A stretch of DNA of 64,000 nucleotides, taken from contig ML682037.1 in the NCBI GenBank assembly GCA_007922195.1, positions 12,545,289 through 12,609,288 of the forward strand, in the 5' to 3' direction. The DNA is from Podocnemis expansa. Lineage: Eukaryota; Chordata; Testudines; Podocnemididae. The notes beneath the pieces are model-generated. The model had not been told where the DNA came from, searched no databases, and worked only from the letters and a program-made list of their open reading frames with translations. Below are positions 37,261 to 59,190 of the stretch, piece after piece; within the stretch, counting starts at the first letter, position 1; each line of letters starts with the position of its first letter. The position numbers were made by a program, and so were the translations under genes.

Positions 37261-39211
37261 CACTGTGCCTCACACAAGAGACAGAGCTCAGTTCAATGCC
37301 TTAATCTTCCTTGAACAATAAGTACCTGTCCTCAAATACCTCCACCCGTTCCCTCCTATGCTGTTCCACTCCCCACCTTTCCAGACCCTAAAAGACAGGT
37401 TACAGTCACTGATGCAGCTGTCCCTATGAAGCAAAGAAGCCAGAAAGCTGGGTTTTTACTGGTGTAGGTACAGCCAGAGCTGGAACGAGGGCCAATTCTT
37501 GACAGGTGTAAGTTGGCACCTGCTGAGGCTCTGTCCCTGGTGCAGCTGAGGCCAGAGAGCCAAGTAAAATAGAAGGAAGCCAGGAAGGAAAAGATGGCGA
37601 GAGACATTTCCTGTTGCCAGCACACAAGCATGCCACTGATTTTGATGAGTGCTCAAATGGACGATCATGTTTCCAGTCATGACTGTAAAGCCCATTTCCA
37701 GCAGGAGTGTAATGACCCTGAGATCCCCACAGGGAATCGGATTTCCTGGACTCCCCCCAAGTGAGACGCATGTATCCAGTAAGCAGCCTGTTGTTCCACA
37801 AACTACTGTAAATGTAGCTTTTTGCTGTCTCCAGGAGCATAACTCAGAGCCCAGATAGCTCTTTGCAAGCACTGTGGGCTCCAGGGGCAGCAGGGTGTTT
37901 CCATTTGTTTCAGTACAAGCAGGCTGAAAACGTCCATGTTTCCACCGCCAGGAGAGATGAATTTGATGAAACAAGCCCAGCACAGACCCTTTCCTTTGGT
38001 CACATTCTCAACTGGTGTAAATTAATGCAGCTCCACTGAGGTTAATCTGCACCAGCAGTGGATTTGGCCCTCTTCAATGTGTCCCAGACAGTCCTTTGTT
38101 TGGCTGCCTTTGAAAACCTGGATTCTCCTTGGATCTCATTAGCCCCTGGGGAGTGCAGGAAACAATCCTGCATTGGCAGAAGGTGGCTGGGCTCTAAAAG
38201 GTCTTTGTCTTTGTATTACTTAGGAGGGTCTATGCGTGCTCAACTGTCGCAGCTATTGGGGCCAGATCTCAAGGGGTCTGGGGCGATGTTATTGCCCAGA
38301 AATAGTCAGGAGTCCAGGACTGAAATGAGTTATTTTAAAGAGAAATGGATTATGAAGGAAAGGCAGGGAGCAAAAGTTGGGGCGGGGGGAGTGTCAAGCT
38401 AATGAAGAAGACAGGGCTGGGGGACAGGACTTCAGAGCAGGCTGCTGAGTGTGGGAAATACACAGAACATGGGGGGCGGGGGGGGGGGATAAAAAATGTT
38501 GTCTCCAGCTTGTAACAAAGCAGCCAGGCTCAGAGCTCCACTCCACCTGCAGCAGCTGCTGCCTGTCCTTGCTCCCCTCTCCCTCCAGCCCTGCAGAAAT
38601 GGGCGCACAAAGGGACCCACAAAAGGCGGAGGCTCTGACCTCACCCTGCGGAAAGAGCGGCTTCGGGCTGCCAGACACGGCCCCATCTGCTTTCCACCCC
38701 ATCAAACGCCCCCACTTCAGGCTTGCAGTGCCCTGATTATTCAGCATCCCACACCCTGTTGCCCCAGAGGTGCCTTTTTGGGGGATCTGGAAGGCGAGAG
38801 CAGGGCTGCTGTCCACGCTCCTCGCTTGTGTCCTGCTCACGGGGGCTGAGGCTGGACCCTCCTGTGACCGCGGCCCGTGGGATGGGGCCCAGCCCCTCCG
38901 CACACCGCCCCATGGGGCAGCCCGCTGCGGGCGCAGCCCGGGGGACACCCCGCCCCGGCCGCTCTTTGTCTGCGGCGGGGCGGGAGCATTACCTCATCCC
39001 CTGCGCGCTCTGCGCCAATCAGCGCGCCGCTGCCGCCTTTCCCCCGGGTAGAACGCGGCGGCTGGGCCAATCGGGAGGCCTCGGGCCCGTCGCCATGGTG
39101 ACGGCAGGGCTATATAGCCGCCCGGCCGGCGCGCGCGTCCCAGGTTCTCTCTTACAGCGACCCCCTAAGAGTCGCGCGGTAAGACAGCGGCCCGCGCCCC
39201 CGGCAGCCGGC

Positions 39212-43626
<4,415 letters not shown>

Positions 43627-43850
43627 AGTAAAATGTCACAACGGTGCTGCTCTTACAGGGAGCTTAAACCACTTTAAGCATTCAATGTTTGGTTCGATCA
43701 GTTAATTTGTATGTATCAATGTATGCCCAAATGTGTGTTTGCCGTACAGTAACTGATCTGTGCTTAAACTCATAGAAGTTTTTGTTACAAATCCAAACCG
43801 TCCACATCTTGTGGGTTTGTGAATAAAAAGCATTCCCTGTCTTAGTCTCC
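43627..43850 (+). terminator. TUBA1A 3' UTR and poly(A) signal
   Basis: AATAAA at 43822-43827 is followed by a GT-rich stretch (TCTCCGTGTCTTGTGTATTT), so cleavage near 43845 is likely. Parts of the UTR, such as GATCAGTTAATTTGTATGTA, look like the conserved 3' UTR I recall for mammalian TUBA1A/B. Confidence 0.75.
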
Positions 43851-45049
43851 GTGTCTTGTGTATTTACACAGAGGCCTGAAATTAATCTTCTTTTAAACCT
43901 GGACACTGACAGAGGCATATTACACACAACAGATGCAATGCACTTCACTGTGGAATTGCCCCCTACAAAATTCAAAAGTGCAGATCTCATTGCTCAATCA
44001 CATGCAGCTGAACTTGTGGACCTTGTCTCTGGTCTTTAAATGACTGATGCCCAAGAACCATACACTATGATTAAGCTGCCACTTCTGGTCCTAGAGTTAG
44101 GCCTGTTTGTAAGTGTAGCATCTGTTCTCTAGGAACTTGGGGCAGCTGCCACTGGCCCTAAAGACTCATTATAGCAGCAATGCTGAAGGAAGCAGCAGAC
44201 CACCTTCTCTTCTCCCCCCCCCCCCCCAAAAGGGGGTTCTCAAGGCCTGTGAGCTGTCTGCCTGCATTCTCGCGCCCAGAGGGAAAGAAATTGTAGCTGT
44301 ATCATCTCAGGCAAGAGGGGGTTTCAACCTATCCCATCACCAAAGCAGCATCTAAAATAAAACGAATGAGTGCTGCTTGCTGCAGGATGTCTTATGGTAT
44401 TGTAGTCCCTAAACCAGAAGCATGTTAATGTCACTGTCCAAGGAATCAGGGGTGGGTCCAACTTTGCTGCAATTTAAAGCTGCTGGAACTGCTTCCATTC
44501 ATTTTTCTTTTAAACATGCATTGAAATGATTCTTTGGCAAATATTCTCCTGCAGCATCAAGTAACTTAAGGGAGTTGCAAAAAGCAAATGAAATCATTTA
44601 ATTTCTTTGCTTCAGTTGTGGCTTGTAACATCCATAGAACAGTTTTAAAATAGGCAAGTTTTGAGCATGCCCCTGGCAGGTGATTGCATGTCTGAAGAAC
44701 AAGCACTTCATGTGTGCTTGTAACTATTCTGCTATTTTATCTGTTCTTATAATACATCTTCCCTTTCTCAGCCACATTAATTGAACCCCAGAGGCAGAGA
44801 AAATGAAACCTTCCTGCATGAAGAGAAGACAAGTGATCTGGTTAGTGTCTGTCTTGTGTTCTGTAAATGCTGGTGTCCTGAACCACTCGCCCTTGCAGGG
44901 GCCCTTGAGAACTGTGACCTTGAACCAGCTGCTGGTGAATTTTGGAATAGGGAACAAAGAAAGTGAAATCCTGACTCAGTTGACTTAAAGGGGGCAGGAT
45001 GTCCATCCCCTAGAGGCTAAGTTCAGAAAGTATGGGTTAAGAGATAGAG

Positions 45050-45225
45050 CAGGGGTCTCAAACACACAGGCTGTGGGCCACATGTGGCCTCTACAGCTAT
45101 TTCCTGCAGCCTGCAGTGACAGTGTTTTTACTGATATTTGCAATATTGTTGTATGAAAAGATTTCAGTGGTGCAGCCCTTGGGTTAACATACTGGTCCTC
45201 ATGTGATTTGAGTTTGAGAGCCCTG
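45050..45225. mobile_element. hAT-type MITE, TIR CAGGGGTCTCAAAC
   Basis: Ends CAGGGGTCTCAAAC and GTTTGAGAGCCCTG are inverted with one mismatch. Flanks AGATAGAG and GTATAGGG agree at 5 of 8 positions, a decayed duplication. Confidence 0.75.
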
Positions 45226-46324
45226 GTATAGGGGTTCACTAGTGATTTCAGTAGGGAGTCCCTAGCCTTAATCCTAGAACCTTTGCTCAGTCTGTGCATG
45301 TCTCTTTGCCTGAGTAAGGACTGCAGAATGAGGCACTCTGTACCATGCACCTGCCTCAGAAGTTTGGATCATCAAACATTTATTTGTCATCAATATTTCA
45401 GGCTGGTTACTTAAAGGATAATGCAGGGGCTGCAGTGAGCTGACAGAAATATTCCACTGAAGGGTTTTGGTAACAAACCAGGAGTGCAGTACCTGCAGCT
45501 TCCACCATTAAAACATCTCCTAGTTTTGCTTTGTTTCATTCCTATCTTCAGTTTCTATAACAAGTCTATAACTTTTCAAAAAATTCCCTTACAGTTCTGC
45601 AGAAACTTCCTGGTCTTTACTGTCCTTCCCATCCTGAAACAAAGCTGGCCAGCTGGTTTCTGTGGTCCCTGACCATTGACAGTGTTGGCCTGGACATCAG
45701 TCCAGTAGAACTGGAATCAGAATGAGAAAATGTCACTCTTTGTAATGTGACAAAGTCATATGGATCTAAGATTGTCTGGCACTGAAATGCCAAGGTGCTG
45801 TGAGGAACAGGCTGACAGTGTGGTCATTTAGATGTTTGACCAGAAATTTGTCTGTTTTTTCCATATTGGTAGCTCATTCAGTGTACGTTCCCAGGAGACT
45901 TAGTACTGTTAGCAGATGAGCTGCTTTTAAGGGGTGGACCCAGAAGTTCCTTCATTTTGCACCTTTTTGTCAAACAGGACAGCAACACAGTGAGTGTTGT
46001 CAGTTCCTGCAGCCCTCACTGCTACAGCACAAGCTAAGAAAAATGTTAAAAGGGAGAATGCAGGATAAAACATTGAGAGAAACATACAGAAAAATCTTTT
46101 CTGGTTGAAGGAATTAAAAAAAGAGGCTAAGTGGCATAATGTCCCACCTGCGCTCTTTGCTTTGAGCTCCAGAAGTGGAACAAATGCTGAAAGGGAAGTC
46201 ATACAAGGTGAAACCTGAGAGGGGAGAAAGCAGCAGACACCAGGCGTGCGCTGAGGAAAATACATTTATAATGCTAGTATGTATTTACAATGACTGTGGG
46301 CTCCGGGAAACTGCACTTAATCCA

Positions 46325-46780
46325 AGTTCTAAAGGGGCAGCCACATTAGTCTAGACCAGAGGTCTCAAACGGATGGCCTGCAGGCCACACGCAGCCTCTA
46401 AAGCTATTTCCTGTGGCCTGCAATGACACGATTGTTACCCCTACTTGCAATATCATTGTATGCAAAGGCTTCAGCGGTACAGCCCTCAGGCTACAGTACT
46501 AATCCTCATGCGGCCCTCTGCTAGTCCTCATGCAGCCCTTGTGGTGATTTGAGTTTGAGACCCCTGGTCTAGACCAGCAAAACAAACAAGGAGTCCTGTA
46601 GCACTTTCAAAGTCCAGCAAATTTATTTATCACATGAGCTTTTGTGGAGAAAATCCCACTTAATTAGATGCTTGAAGATGGGTTGCTTACAGAATGAGAG
46701 CAAAATAGAGCTTAGTGTAAATCATAGGATCTGGTCAGACTAACAGCAAATCAAAGCAGTTGTTGGGATTCAAACAGTGG
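46325..46780 (-). mobile_element. Penelope-like element copy, interrupted by a hAT MITE
   Basis: Left-end sequence (AAAGGGGCAGCCACATTAGT) to 46356, then a hAT insertion, then from 46575 CAGCAAAACAAACAAGGAGT, the hammerhead-like unit in reverse, and an internal part to about 46780. Confidence 0.75.
46357..46566. mobile_element. hAT-type MITE nested in a Penelope-like copy, TSD GTCTAGAC
   Basis: Ends CAGAGGTCTCAAAC and GTTTGAGACCCCTG. Exact 8-bp GTCTAGAC duplications at 46349-46356 and 46567-46574. Removing the element and one duplication restores a continuous left end of the host repeat. Confidence 0.9.
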
Positions 46781-46866
46781 AGTATAGCAGTCAACAGGGA
46801 GTTGGGTGGGAGACAAGCAAAGCAAAATTACCTGTTGTAAAGGGAAAAGAACCCATAGTCCTTATT

Positions 46867-47035
46867 CCAAAGATGTAGCCATGTTAGTCTAGTCCAGAAA
46901 ACAAGCGAGCAGTTCCCCATTCTGTAAGTTCTCCATCTTCAAAGCATCTGATGAAGTGGAATTTTCTTGCTCAAAAGCTCACACAATAAATCTGTTAGTC
47001 TTTAAAAGTGCCACCAGATTCATTTGTTTTTCATG
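46867..47035 (+). mobile_element. Penelope-like element copy, 9-bp TSD
   Basis: Flanked by GTCCTTATT (46858-46866 and 47036-47044). Has left end, internal CCCATTCTGTAAGTTC and right unit with CTGATGAAGTGGAATTTTC. Confidence 0.8.
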
Positions 47036-47629
47036 GTCCTTATTTAGTCCTGAGTTCATGATGTCCAATTCGCATATGTATTCCAATTCTGTTGTTTCTT
47101 TTTGATGCTGGCATTTGTTTGTGCACAGCTATTAACTAATCATCGATGGATTGAGCAGGGGGATGAAAGGGTTCCCCTACTGGGTCTGGAATGTTGTTAG
47201 GGCGCACAATGGTCTCTGTGTTCCCAGCTGGAGAAGGATGCATTGTATTCAGGCACAAAGACTTGAATATAACATTTTGTAATATCCTGCTCTTGTCTGT
47301 GCAGGGGAACCAACAGCGGGTTGTAAGTGAGTTTCTAGCATGTTTTAATAGTTATTTATCATCACAAGAGTATGGGTAGGTAGAGATTGGACATTTTGTT
47401 TAGGTATCAAAAGCATTAAAGCTTTGCTGAATGTTTAATCAGTGTAAATGTTACAGCTGGATGGCAATCACAAACAACCAGCTTTCTCCTACACTGCCTG
47501 CTAGACTAGAATCTCTGTGCCCAACACGCTGACCATCAAAAGCTTCCTGTGAAGGGGCTAGATTCTTCACTGATGTAATTTGTCATGAGTCTAAAACTAC
47601 TGATTCATGCAGCCACAGAACCACAGTTC

Positions 47630-47745
47630 AGGGAAACAAACAAGGAGTCCTGGGGCACTTAAAAGACTAACACATTTATTTATTGCAGGAGCTTTCGTGG
47701 GAGAAAAACCCACTTTGTTGGATGCTCTGAAGGTGGGGGAACTTA
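47630..47745 (-). mobile_element. Penelope-like element fragment
   Basis: Reverse right unit: AACAAGGAGTCCTGGGGCAC, GGAGCTTTCGTGGGAGA, CCCACTTTGTTGGATGC. Confidence 0.7.
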
Positions 47746-47854
47746 CATCAGGGAGCCCCAGTTCAGCCACACCTATGCTGTCCTTCAGTGACTGGGCATA
47801 GAGACAAGGCTTTTTGGAGGGCAGTTGCAGCAAGTTCTTCCTTACTCATCAAGA

Positions 47855-48030
47855 TCCAAAGGGGTCTAGCCATGTTAATCTAGTTCAGTAAAAACAAACA
47901 AGGAGTCCTGTAGAACTTAAAAATTAACAAATGTATTTTCAATGCCTACCATTTTGTAAGTTCCTCCATCTTCAAAGCATCTGACAAAATGGGATTTTCT
48001 CCGACAAAAGCTCATGCAAAAAATAAATTT
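47855..48030 (+). mobile_element. Penelope-like element copy, 14-bp TSD
   Basis: Flanked by CTTACTCATCAAGA (47841-47854) and CTTACTCATCGAGA (48031-48044), 13 of 14 equal. The full left-to-right order is present, with a decayed hammerhead-like core (CTGACAAAATGGG). Confidence 0.8.
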
Positions 48031-50897
48031 CTTACTCATCGAGACTGACTGCATCTTCATTCTTGCAAATGAACAACCTTGGATAGGTTTGCATTAACCA
48101 GCTGAAGAAGCCCTCAAACTAGTTTCTAGAAATTTTAAGAAACATGAAAGCAAGTGTGCATCTCAACTGCCCTCTCTGCTGAAGTTTCCCGAAGATGCTC
48201 AGTTTACAGCTTGACACACAAGATTATTACCCAGGGGTGTTGCTGGCGCCTGGCACACGAGGCCCGTGCCCTGAATGCCAGCGCCAGTGCCCCAGGTCCT
48301 GCAGGGCCCCTGCCTCTCCCAGTCTCTGGCCGCATCCGGCCAGAGATCTGGGGCCTGGCCACCTGCAGCAGCCACGGCTGCTTTCGGCCCCTTCCAGGGC
48401 CAGGTGACCCGGCGGCCGCAGCTGCTGCTCCCAGCCCTGTCCCTGGTGAGGGGTGTGGCCTGCAGTCAGGGGGCGGGGCTTGGGCCAGTGTCCTGGGTCC
48501 TTCCCCAGGGCAGCAACGCCCCTGTTATTACCCTCATTTTAGCACAAATGTTGTTGATCAATTATCCAAGCCTTCATAAAATCTGTTGTGATGTACAGAG
48601 TCAAGGGCCCCATGAATTGTGAGCTTCATGAGTTTGTGGCTCACCACTTCCCCCTCTTCTAATTCCCCAAATTCCTAGTCCTGGGGTGCAGCTGGGGCCC
48701 CAAAGTCCTTTGGCCTCGCTACCCCAGAGTGCTAGGCCTTCCTGGATCTCAGGGAGATCTACAATCTGGGTCAACTCCTGCAGCCATGGTCCTGTTCTGC
48801 TGCTTATTCCTCTGTGCTCCTGCCACACTTCAAATGCATACCCTTGGCTTTTTCCAGGCCCCTTTTTATCATGCTTGGTTGAGCACCCTAATTTGCTCAA
48901 GTGCTGCAATCAACTCCTGGCCCAGGTGTTGCAGTTAGACTCCTCTGTTGTGCCTGGCTGGGGTGCTGCAATCTACCCCAACTGCCTGATTTAGTGGTTT
49001 GCTTCAGTACCCTGGGAATAAGGCCTTGGTAAGTCTGGGGCTGATGTTATTGTCCCATACTCTCCCTAAGTCCGGGGCTGATGTATCTGTTGTCCCATAC
49101 TCGCCTGTATCCCTCTGATCTCTCTCTGTCACGCTATCCATTGATTCTTTGATTTGATTTCCTGTGGCAGTGAGTTCCACAGAATAACAACATGATGAGT
49201 AATAAGTATTTTGGATCAATTTACTCTATAGGCTTCTTCCTATACCACAAGGCTTCTTATGAGACTGAGCCATTTTTACCATTCTCCTTGTACCATGCTT
49301 TTGTTTGTAGGTAAAAGTGACAATTTGCTTTGGAGCATGTAATACTTTTGCATGAATGATGCTTTCCTAAATCTTGTCTACATGGGGAAAAATGGAATCT
49401 AGAATAGTCTGACTGGGGTAGCAAAGCTAGAAGCTGTTCTGGAGCTTAGAGCACCGTTAGATAATGGTGTGCAGTGACAAAAATGCATGGGCTCACCTGA
49501 TCACTGTCCACAGTCCTCACTTCCACCAGCCACACTGCAGCAATGGGGGAGGGACCATGCCAGTGTAGAAGCAACCAACCATTGTGTGAAAACAGAAGTT
49601 TTGTCGCAGCCTGTGGTGAAGGAGCAGTTACGTTATTCATAAACCGCTCAGAAAAACAACAGGAAATAGGATTATTTAGAACCAGCGGTGCAAGAGATCA
49701 GGTGAAAACACTGTTTAATATGGAGAAAAGGAGGCCAAGGTTTTGCTCTAGTGAAAAATGGACCATTTTTATTTTAGAAGCCTCTGAGAGATCTTCCAGC
49801 TCTTCTTGGCTACCAGTATTTTTCCCTCATTGTACAAAATAATTATAAAATAAGAACCCATCTAGCTGCAGCCATTTGCAGACTCAGCAAGGGAAGGGAA
49901 GGGAAGAATGTTGGCACGTTACCAAACAGCCAGCCACACACAGTCACACAATGCTTTGGCTGCCTGCTCTCACCTTGTTTTCCCTTAAAATTCTCCCCAA
50001 AGCCTACTGTCAATGCATTTCTACCAGCAGCCGTGACAGTGGGAAATGTTCGGGAAAAAAGCATTGTGTGACTTATACCGAAGATTAAACCGTTGGCACA
50101 GAGACATTAGATTTGTCTCTGGAGGTTTGGGGGATGGCTGGGGCGGTAGGGAGTGCGTTGCATAGCTCAGCAGCATCTCCTCTGGCTGACTAGAGAGAGG
50201 CATTGACAATTGGACCAGAAATGGACGGCAGCTGTGAAATGGCTCAAGGGATTATAATGGGAACCATAGAGCATCCCAGGTAAAGAGCCAAAGTTCTGTA
50301 GTCTAGGACAAGCACTTTCTAGAGTCAGCTCCCTTTCTTTCAGACTGTGTTTGTGGACCCCCTGGAAAAGATAGCCCTATCTCCTCAGGGCCTTTTGTAG
50401 GTGAGTGTGACCCAGCTACATAGGAGCAGGGTGCTTTTTACATCTGTTGGGCAGTCTTCAGGACACAGCAAGGCCCATCAACTGCTGTTTGGCTTCCTTG
50501 TATGTCCTTTGAGGAGATCCTTTGTAGGTGGGGGATGAGGATAATGGGCTTTGCCTTGCAGCTCTTTAAAAGCCCTATTTCAACCATCAGCCAGTGACCA
50601 TGCCTGCCCTGCTGGTCCTGCTCCTGAAACCTTACAGAGGCTCTAAGATTGTGGCACTGCAGATGCTGGTCATATTTGCAGCACACCACATGTCCCCATG
50701 CAAAAGGCTTGCCCTAGCACAGTCTTGTCACTGCCATGGTGACTGCAGGGCCAGGATCACTCAGCACCACTGAGGTGCCTGTAAATGCTGCTCTGGTCGC
50801 TGCTCCAGTGGAATTGGAAAATCCCTGGCAATTCGCCCAGTACTTACGGCCTGCCCGAAGTGAGAGCGGTGTCAGGACAGATCCCTGGCTCTGTCAT

Positions 50898-51422
50898 CAA
50901 AGTTCCCTCTAATTTTTCATAAGCTATGTGCATAAAAAATTTCTTTTGTGCAAATTTTTGGAACCAGTGTCCAAATTTGTGTGCACTCCAGTGAGTGTGG
51001 TCAGACTTGCGAGCACAATGAAACAAGTGCATATGATGCAACTACTATCTCTGTTTAATTATGTGTTGACATCTGGTGAATCAAATTGTTATCCATCTCC
51101 CATTTATGCATAGCAATTAAAAATATTAGCAGTGTTGAATTATTTTGTGTGTGCTTTATTTTCTTATGTGCATGAGTTTCATGACCTGTGTGCGCACACA
51201 CACAAGCCACAGCTTAGAGCAGGTCTCAAACTCAAATCAACATGAGGGCTGCATGAGGACTAGTACATTAGCCCGAGGGCCACACCACTGAAACCTTTTC
51301 ATACAACAATATTGCAAATACTGGTAACTATAGTGTTGGTGCAGGCTGCCGGAAATAGCTTTAAGGGCCGCATGTGGCCCACAGGCTGTGTGTTTGGGAC
51401 CCCTGGCTTAGAGGGAACATAA
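50898..51422. mobile_element. hAT-type MITE (outer), TIR CAATGTTCCCTCTAA, hosting a second MITE
   Basis: Ends CAAAGTTCCCTCTAA and GAGGGAACATAA; flanks TCTGTCAT (50890-50897) and TCTGTCAC (51423-51430), 7 of 8 equal. Without the nested element and its extra 8 bp it is 331 nt, close to the 352-nt copy at 19201-19552. Confidence 0.85.
51220..51405. mobile_element. hAT-type MITE (inner), TSD GCTTAGAG
   Basis: Ends CAGGTCTCAAAC and GTTTGGGACCCCTG. Exact GCTTAGAG duplications at 51212-51219 and 51406-51413, inside the outer MITE. Confidence 0.9.
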
Positions 51423-52894
51423 TCTGTCACTTTGTCAATCTTGCCTATCAGCTGCACACAGGTCCCAGAGAAGCCCAGGCCTGAGAATAAATAAAGTCGA
51501 CACAGGGGTCTTTTTAAAAACCAGGTTATTATTATTTTGTGTGGCTACAGGACCCCCTCCTCTCTGCTTGGGCACCCAGGAATGTTACTTATCAGTGACC
51601 ATCCAGGGAGGGGTGGACACACAAAGTGGGGTGGAGATGGGAAGGGATCAGGCCAAGTAAGGGTTAAGGCTGTCACAAGGGGGTAAAGAGCTCCTCTTTG
51701 CTCCTCTCCTTGTCCTTCTTTGGGAGGCCTTGGGGCAGTGCAAGGGCAGTGAAGGTTTGCCCCCACTCTCTGTCCTTTTCTTCAGGCGACGAGAATCAGT
51801 GCAATGCTGCCAGACACCGGCAGGGAGAGTAACAAAGCCACCACGCCGGGGCCACGGCTCCCCAAAGGGAGGGAAGGGGCTAAGTTCCCTTGGTGTGAGC
51901 GGAGCAATGCACGAGGGGCCACCCAGGGGCGGCAGGGGAAAGGAGAGACAGGAAGATGAAAGCATCCATTAGATAGTGGGGACAGTCCTGGAAGATGTTT
52001 GCTGGGGGCTCGGGCTGTCCCTTGACAGGCATCCTGCTGCCGGTGTGCCCCTGCCACAGGGCTACAGGCTACAACGTATGTCCCGTGAGGGGGTCAGTGC
52101 CATGGGTGGGTGTCCAGGCTGTGGTGGGTGCTACAGTGGCACGGAGGGAGGATGTTAAATTGGAGAAGTGCTATTTCCCCTTTCTCTCTCCCCCAGGCCT
52201 GCTTCCTCTCTGGCTCCAGGAAGCCAGGGTCAATCCGAAGCAGTTCCAGGGGGGGCGACACAGATCCAGACGCAGGCCGCAGTTTCTTTCTGCCCAGGAG
52301 GTGAGCAGCCCAGCATAGGCGCCTTTTTTTGCTCCCCTGCCCAGCCCACGGGAGCCAGGCGGAGCCATCCCTCAACCATGTCTCTGCTGCCGCATTTTTC
52401 CTCTGCAGCTTTTCGCCGCAGTCCCAGTCAGGCGGCCTGTCCCAGCTCTCCTCCCTGCCGCACACAGCTCTGCAGCTCACTCCATTATTGATGGCATCCG
52501 CCCTGTCCCTCCAGACAGTCACATCCTCTGCACATGACGGTGCAGTTTCATTTGTTCGGTTTTTAAGCCGAGGACAAAGGCTGGCCGTGATCGCACGGAG
52601 GCATCCTAAAGCACCCCTTTCTTTCGCAGCTGCAGTTTTGTATCTAGGGTCTTTACAGAAGCTTTCAAAGTTGCATTTTTAGGCAGAAACCAAACTGGCA
52701 TCTGTGCTGGCGTGGCCGGGGGGAGGAGCAGGAGTTGGAATTTCAGCTGCGGCTCAGCTCCAAATTATCTGAGCTATGTGAAAACCAAATGCGCAGAAAA
52801 GCCCCTTGCAGCTGCCAGACATTTGTCTGCCCCACCACATGCAGCCCAGCCCCGCAAGGAGCCAGCAGCGGCCGCCAGGCTCTGCCACATCTAT

Positions 52895-53010
52895 TTAGAA
52901 GTGGGGTTTTCTCCCACTAAAGCTCATGCCATAAATAAATGTGTTAGTCTGTAAATGCCCCAGGACTCCTGCTTTGTCTTGCTGGGCTGGGCCAACCCGG
53001 CTGTCCCGGA
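52895..53010 (+). mobile_element. Penelope-like element fragment
   Basis: Right unit GAAGTGGGGTTTTCTCCCAC then TAAAGCTCATGCCATAAATA, GCCCCAGGACTCCTG, and a left end in reverse (GGCCAACCCGGCTGTCCC). It lies at the edge of the TUBA1B CpG island. Confidence 0.7.
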
Positions 53011-53452
53011 TCCCAGGCTGGAGGAAAGGGCCCCGATCCGCCCCCCAGCTCCCGGGGGGCCCAAAATGCACCGTGGGGCAGGAGCCGATCAGCCCCGCCC
53101 CCGGCTGAGCGGGGGGGGGGTCTCTAGGGTGGGGGAGGGGCGCAGCCAGGACACGTGGGGGATGGTTCGGCGCGGGCCCGCGTGACTCATCCGGGGGCTC
53201 GCCCCCTCCCCAATGGCTGCGCTTCCAGACAAAGCCCCGCCCCCGGATTGTGAGCTCACGCAGACGGACGGGCCCGCCAGCCAGCGGGACCCGGGCTGTG
53301 GGGTGACGTCGGCGAGCAGGCCCCGCCCCCCGGGGAGCGGGTAGAAAAGGCGCCGCCGGCGCCCGCCCGCCCCACTCGGTTACTTCCAGCGACTCTTCGC
53401 TTGTCGGGAGAAGTAACAACCCCGCCGCTCTCCGCGCCCGCCCGCCCGCGAC
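53011..53452 (+). promoter_or_regulatory. TUBA1B CpG island and promoter
   Basis: A CpG-rich stretch with E-box CACGTG (53152-53157), AP-1 word TGACTCA (53183-53189), CCAAT (53210-53214), CRE-like TGACGTC (53304-53310) and a GC box at about 53320. No good TATA box; GTAGAAAAG at 53341 is a weak candidate. ATG is at 53453. Site functions are inferred. Confidence 0.6.
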
Positions 53453-58953
<5,501 letters not shown>

Positions 58954-59190
58954 ATGAAGCCTCTTAAATCTCAGCAGCATGTCCTGTGTCCACAAAACTT
59001 CAGCTTAAAACACTGAGCTTACTTGTTAAATAGGGAAGTGTTGGTTGGATAGTACCACAGTGATACGAAGGAGGCTTTTAGCCATACAGCTACCTGACTA
59101 GTTTGTCCCACTGTTTCACAATGCGATCATGTCAGTTTTTCATTTCTTTGTAAACATATCAAGTCTGTGAAATAAAAGGCTTTAAAAAAA
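58954..59190 (+). terminator. TUBA1B 3' UTR and poly(A) signal
   Basis: AATAAA at 59171-59176 followed by an A-rich run and a GT-containing stretch. The UTR differs from that of the TUBA1A-like gene after the first few bases. Confidence 0.75.

Larger units (their letters stand above)
25190..38840. other. Long gene-free region
   Basis: No gene was recognised between the Penelope-like element and the TUBA1A CpG island. It holds interspersed elements listed separately (26697, 29885, 31410, 33193, 34401, 35820, 37035, 37085) and poly-C or poly-G runs near 35505 and 38470. The remaining DNA is unremarkable and CpG-poor, except around 28440-28620 and after 38840. Confidence 0.5.
43851..52890. other. 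Intergenic region between the two tubulin genes
   Basis: No exon recognised. It holds hAT, Penelope-like and nested elements listed separately. The CpG-rich patch at about 48245-48490 has no gene I can identify. Poly-C near 44215. Confidence 0.5.

Noticed and set aside
53341..53350. GTAGAAAAG as the TATA box of the TUBA1B-like gene
   Set aside because: Poor match to TATAAA; the promoter looks CpG-island driven with GC, CCAAT and CRE-like words.
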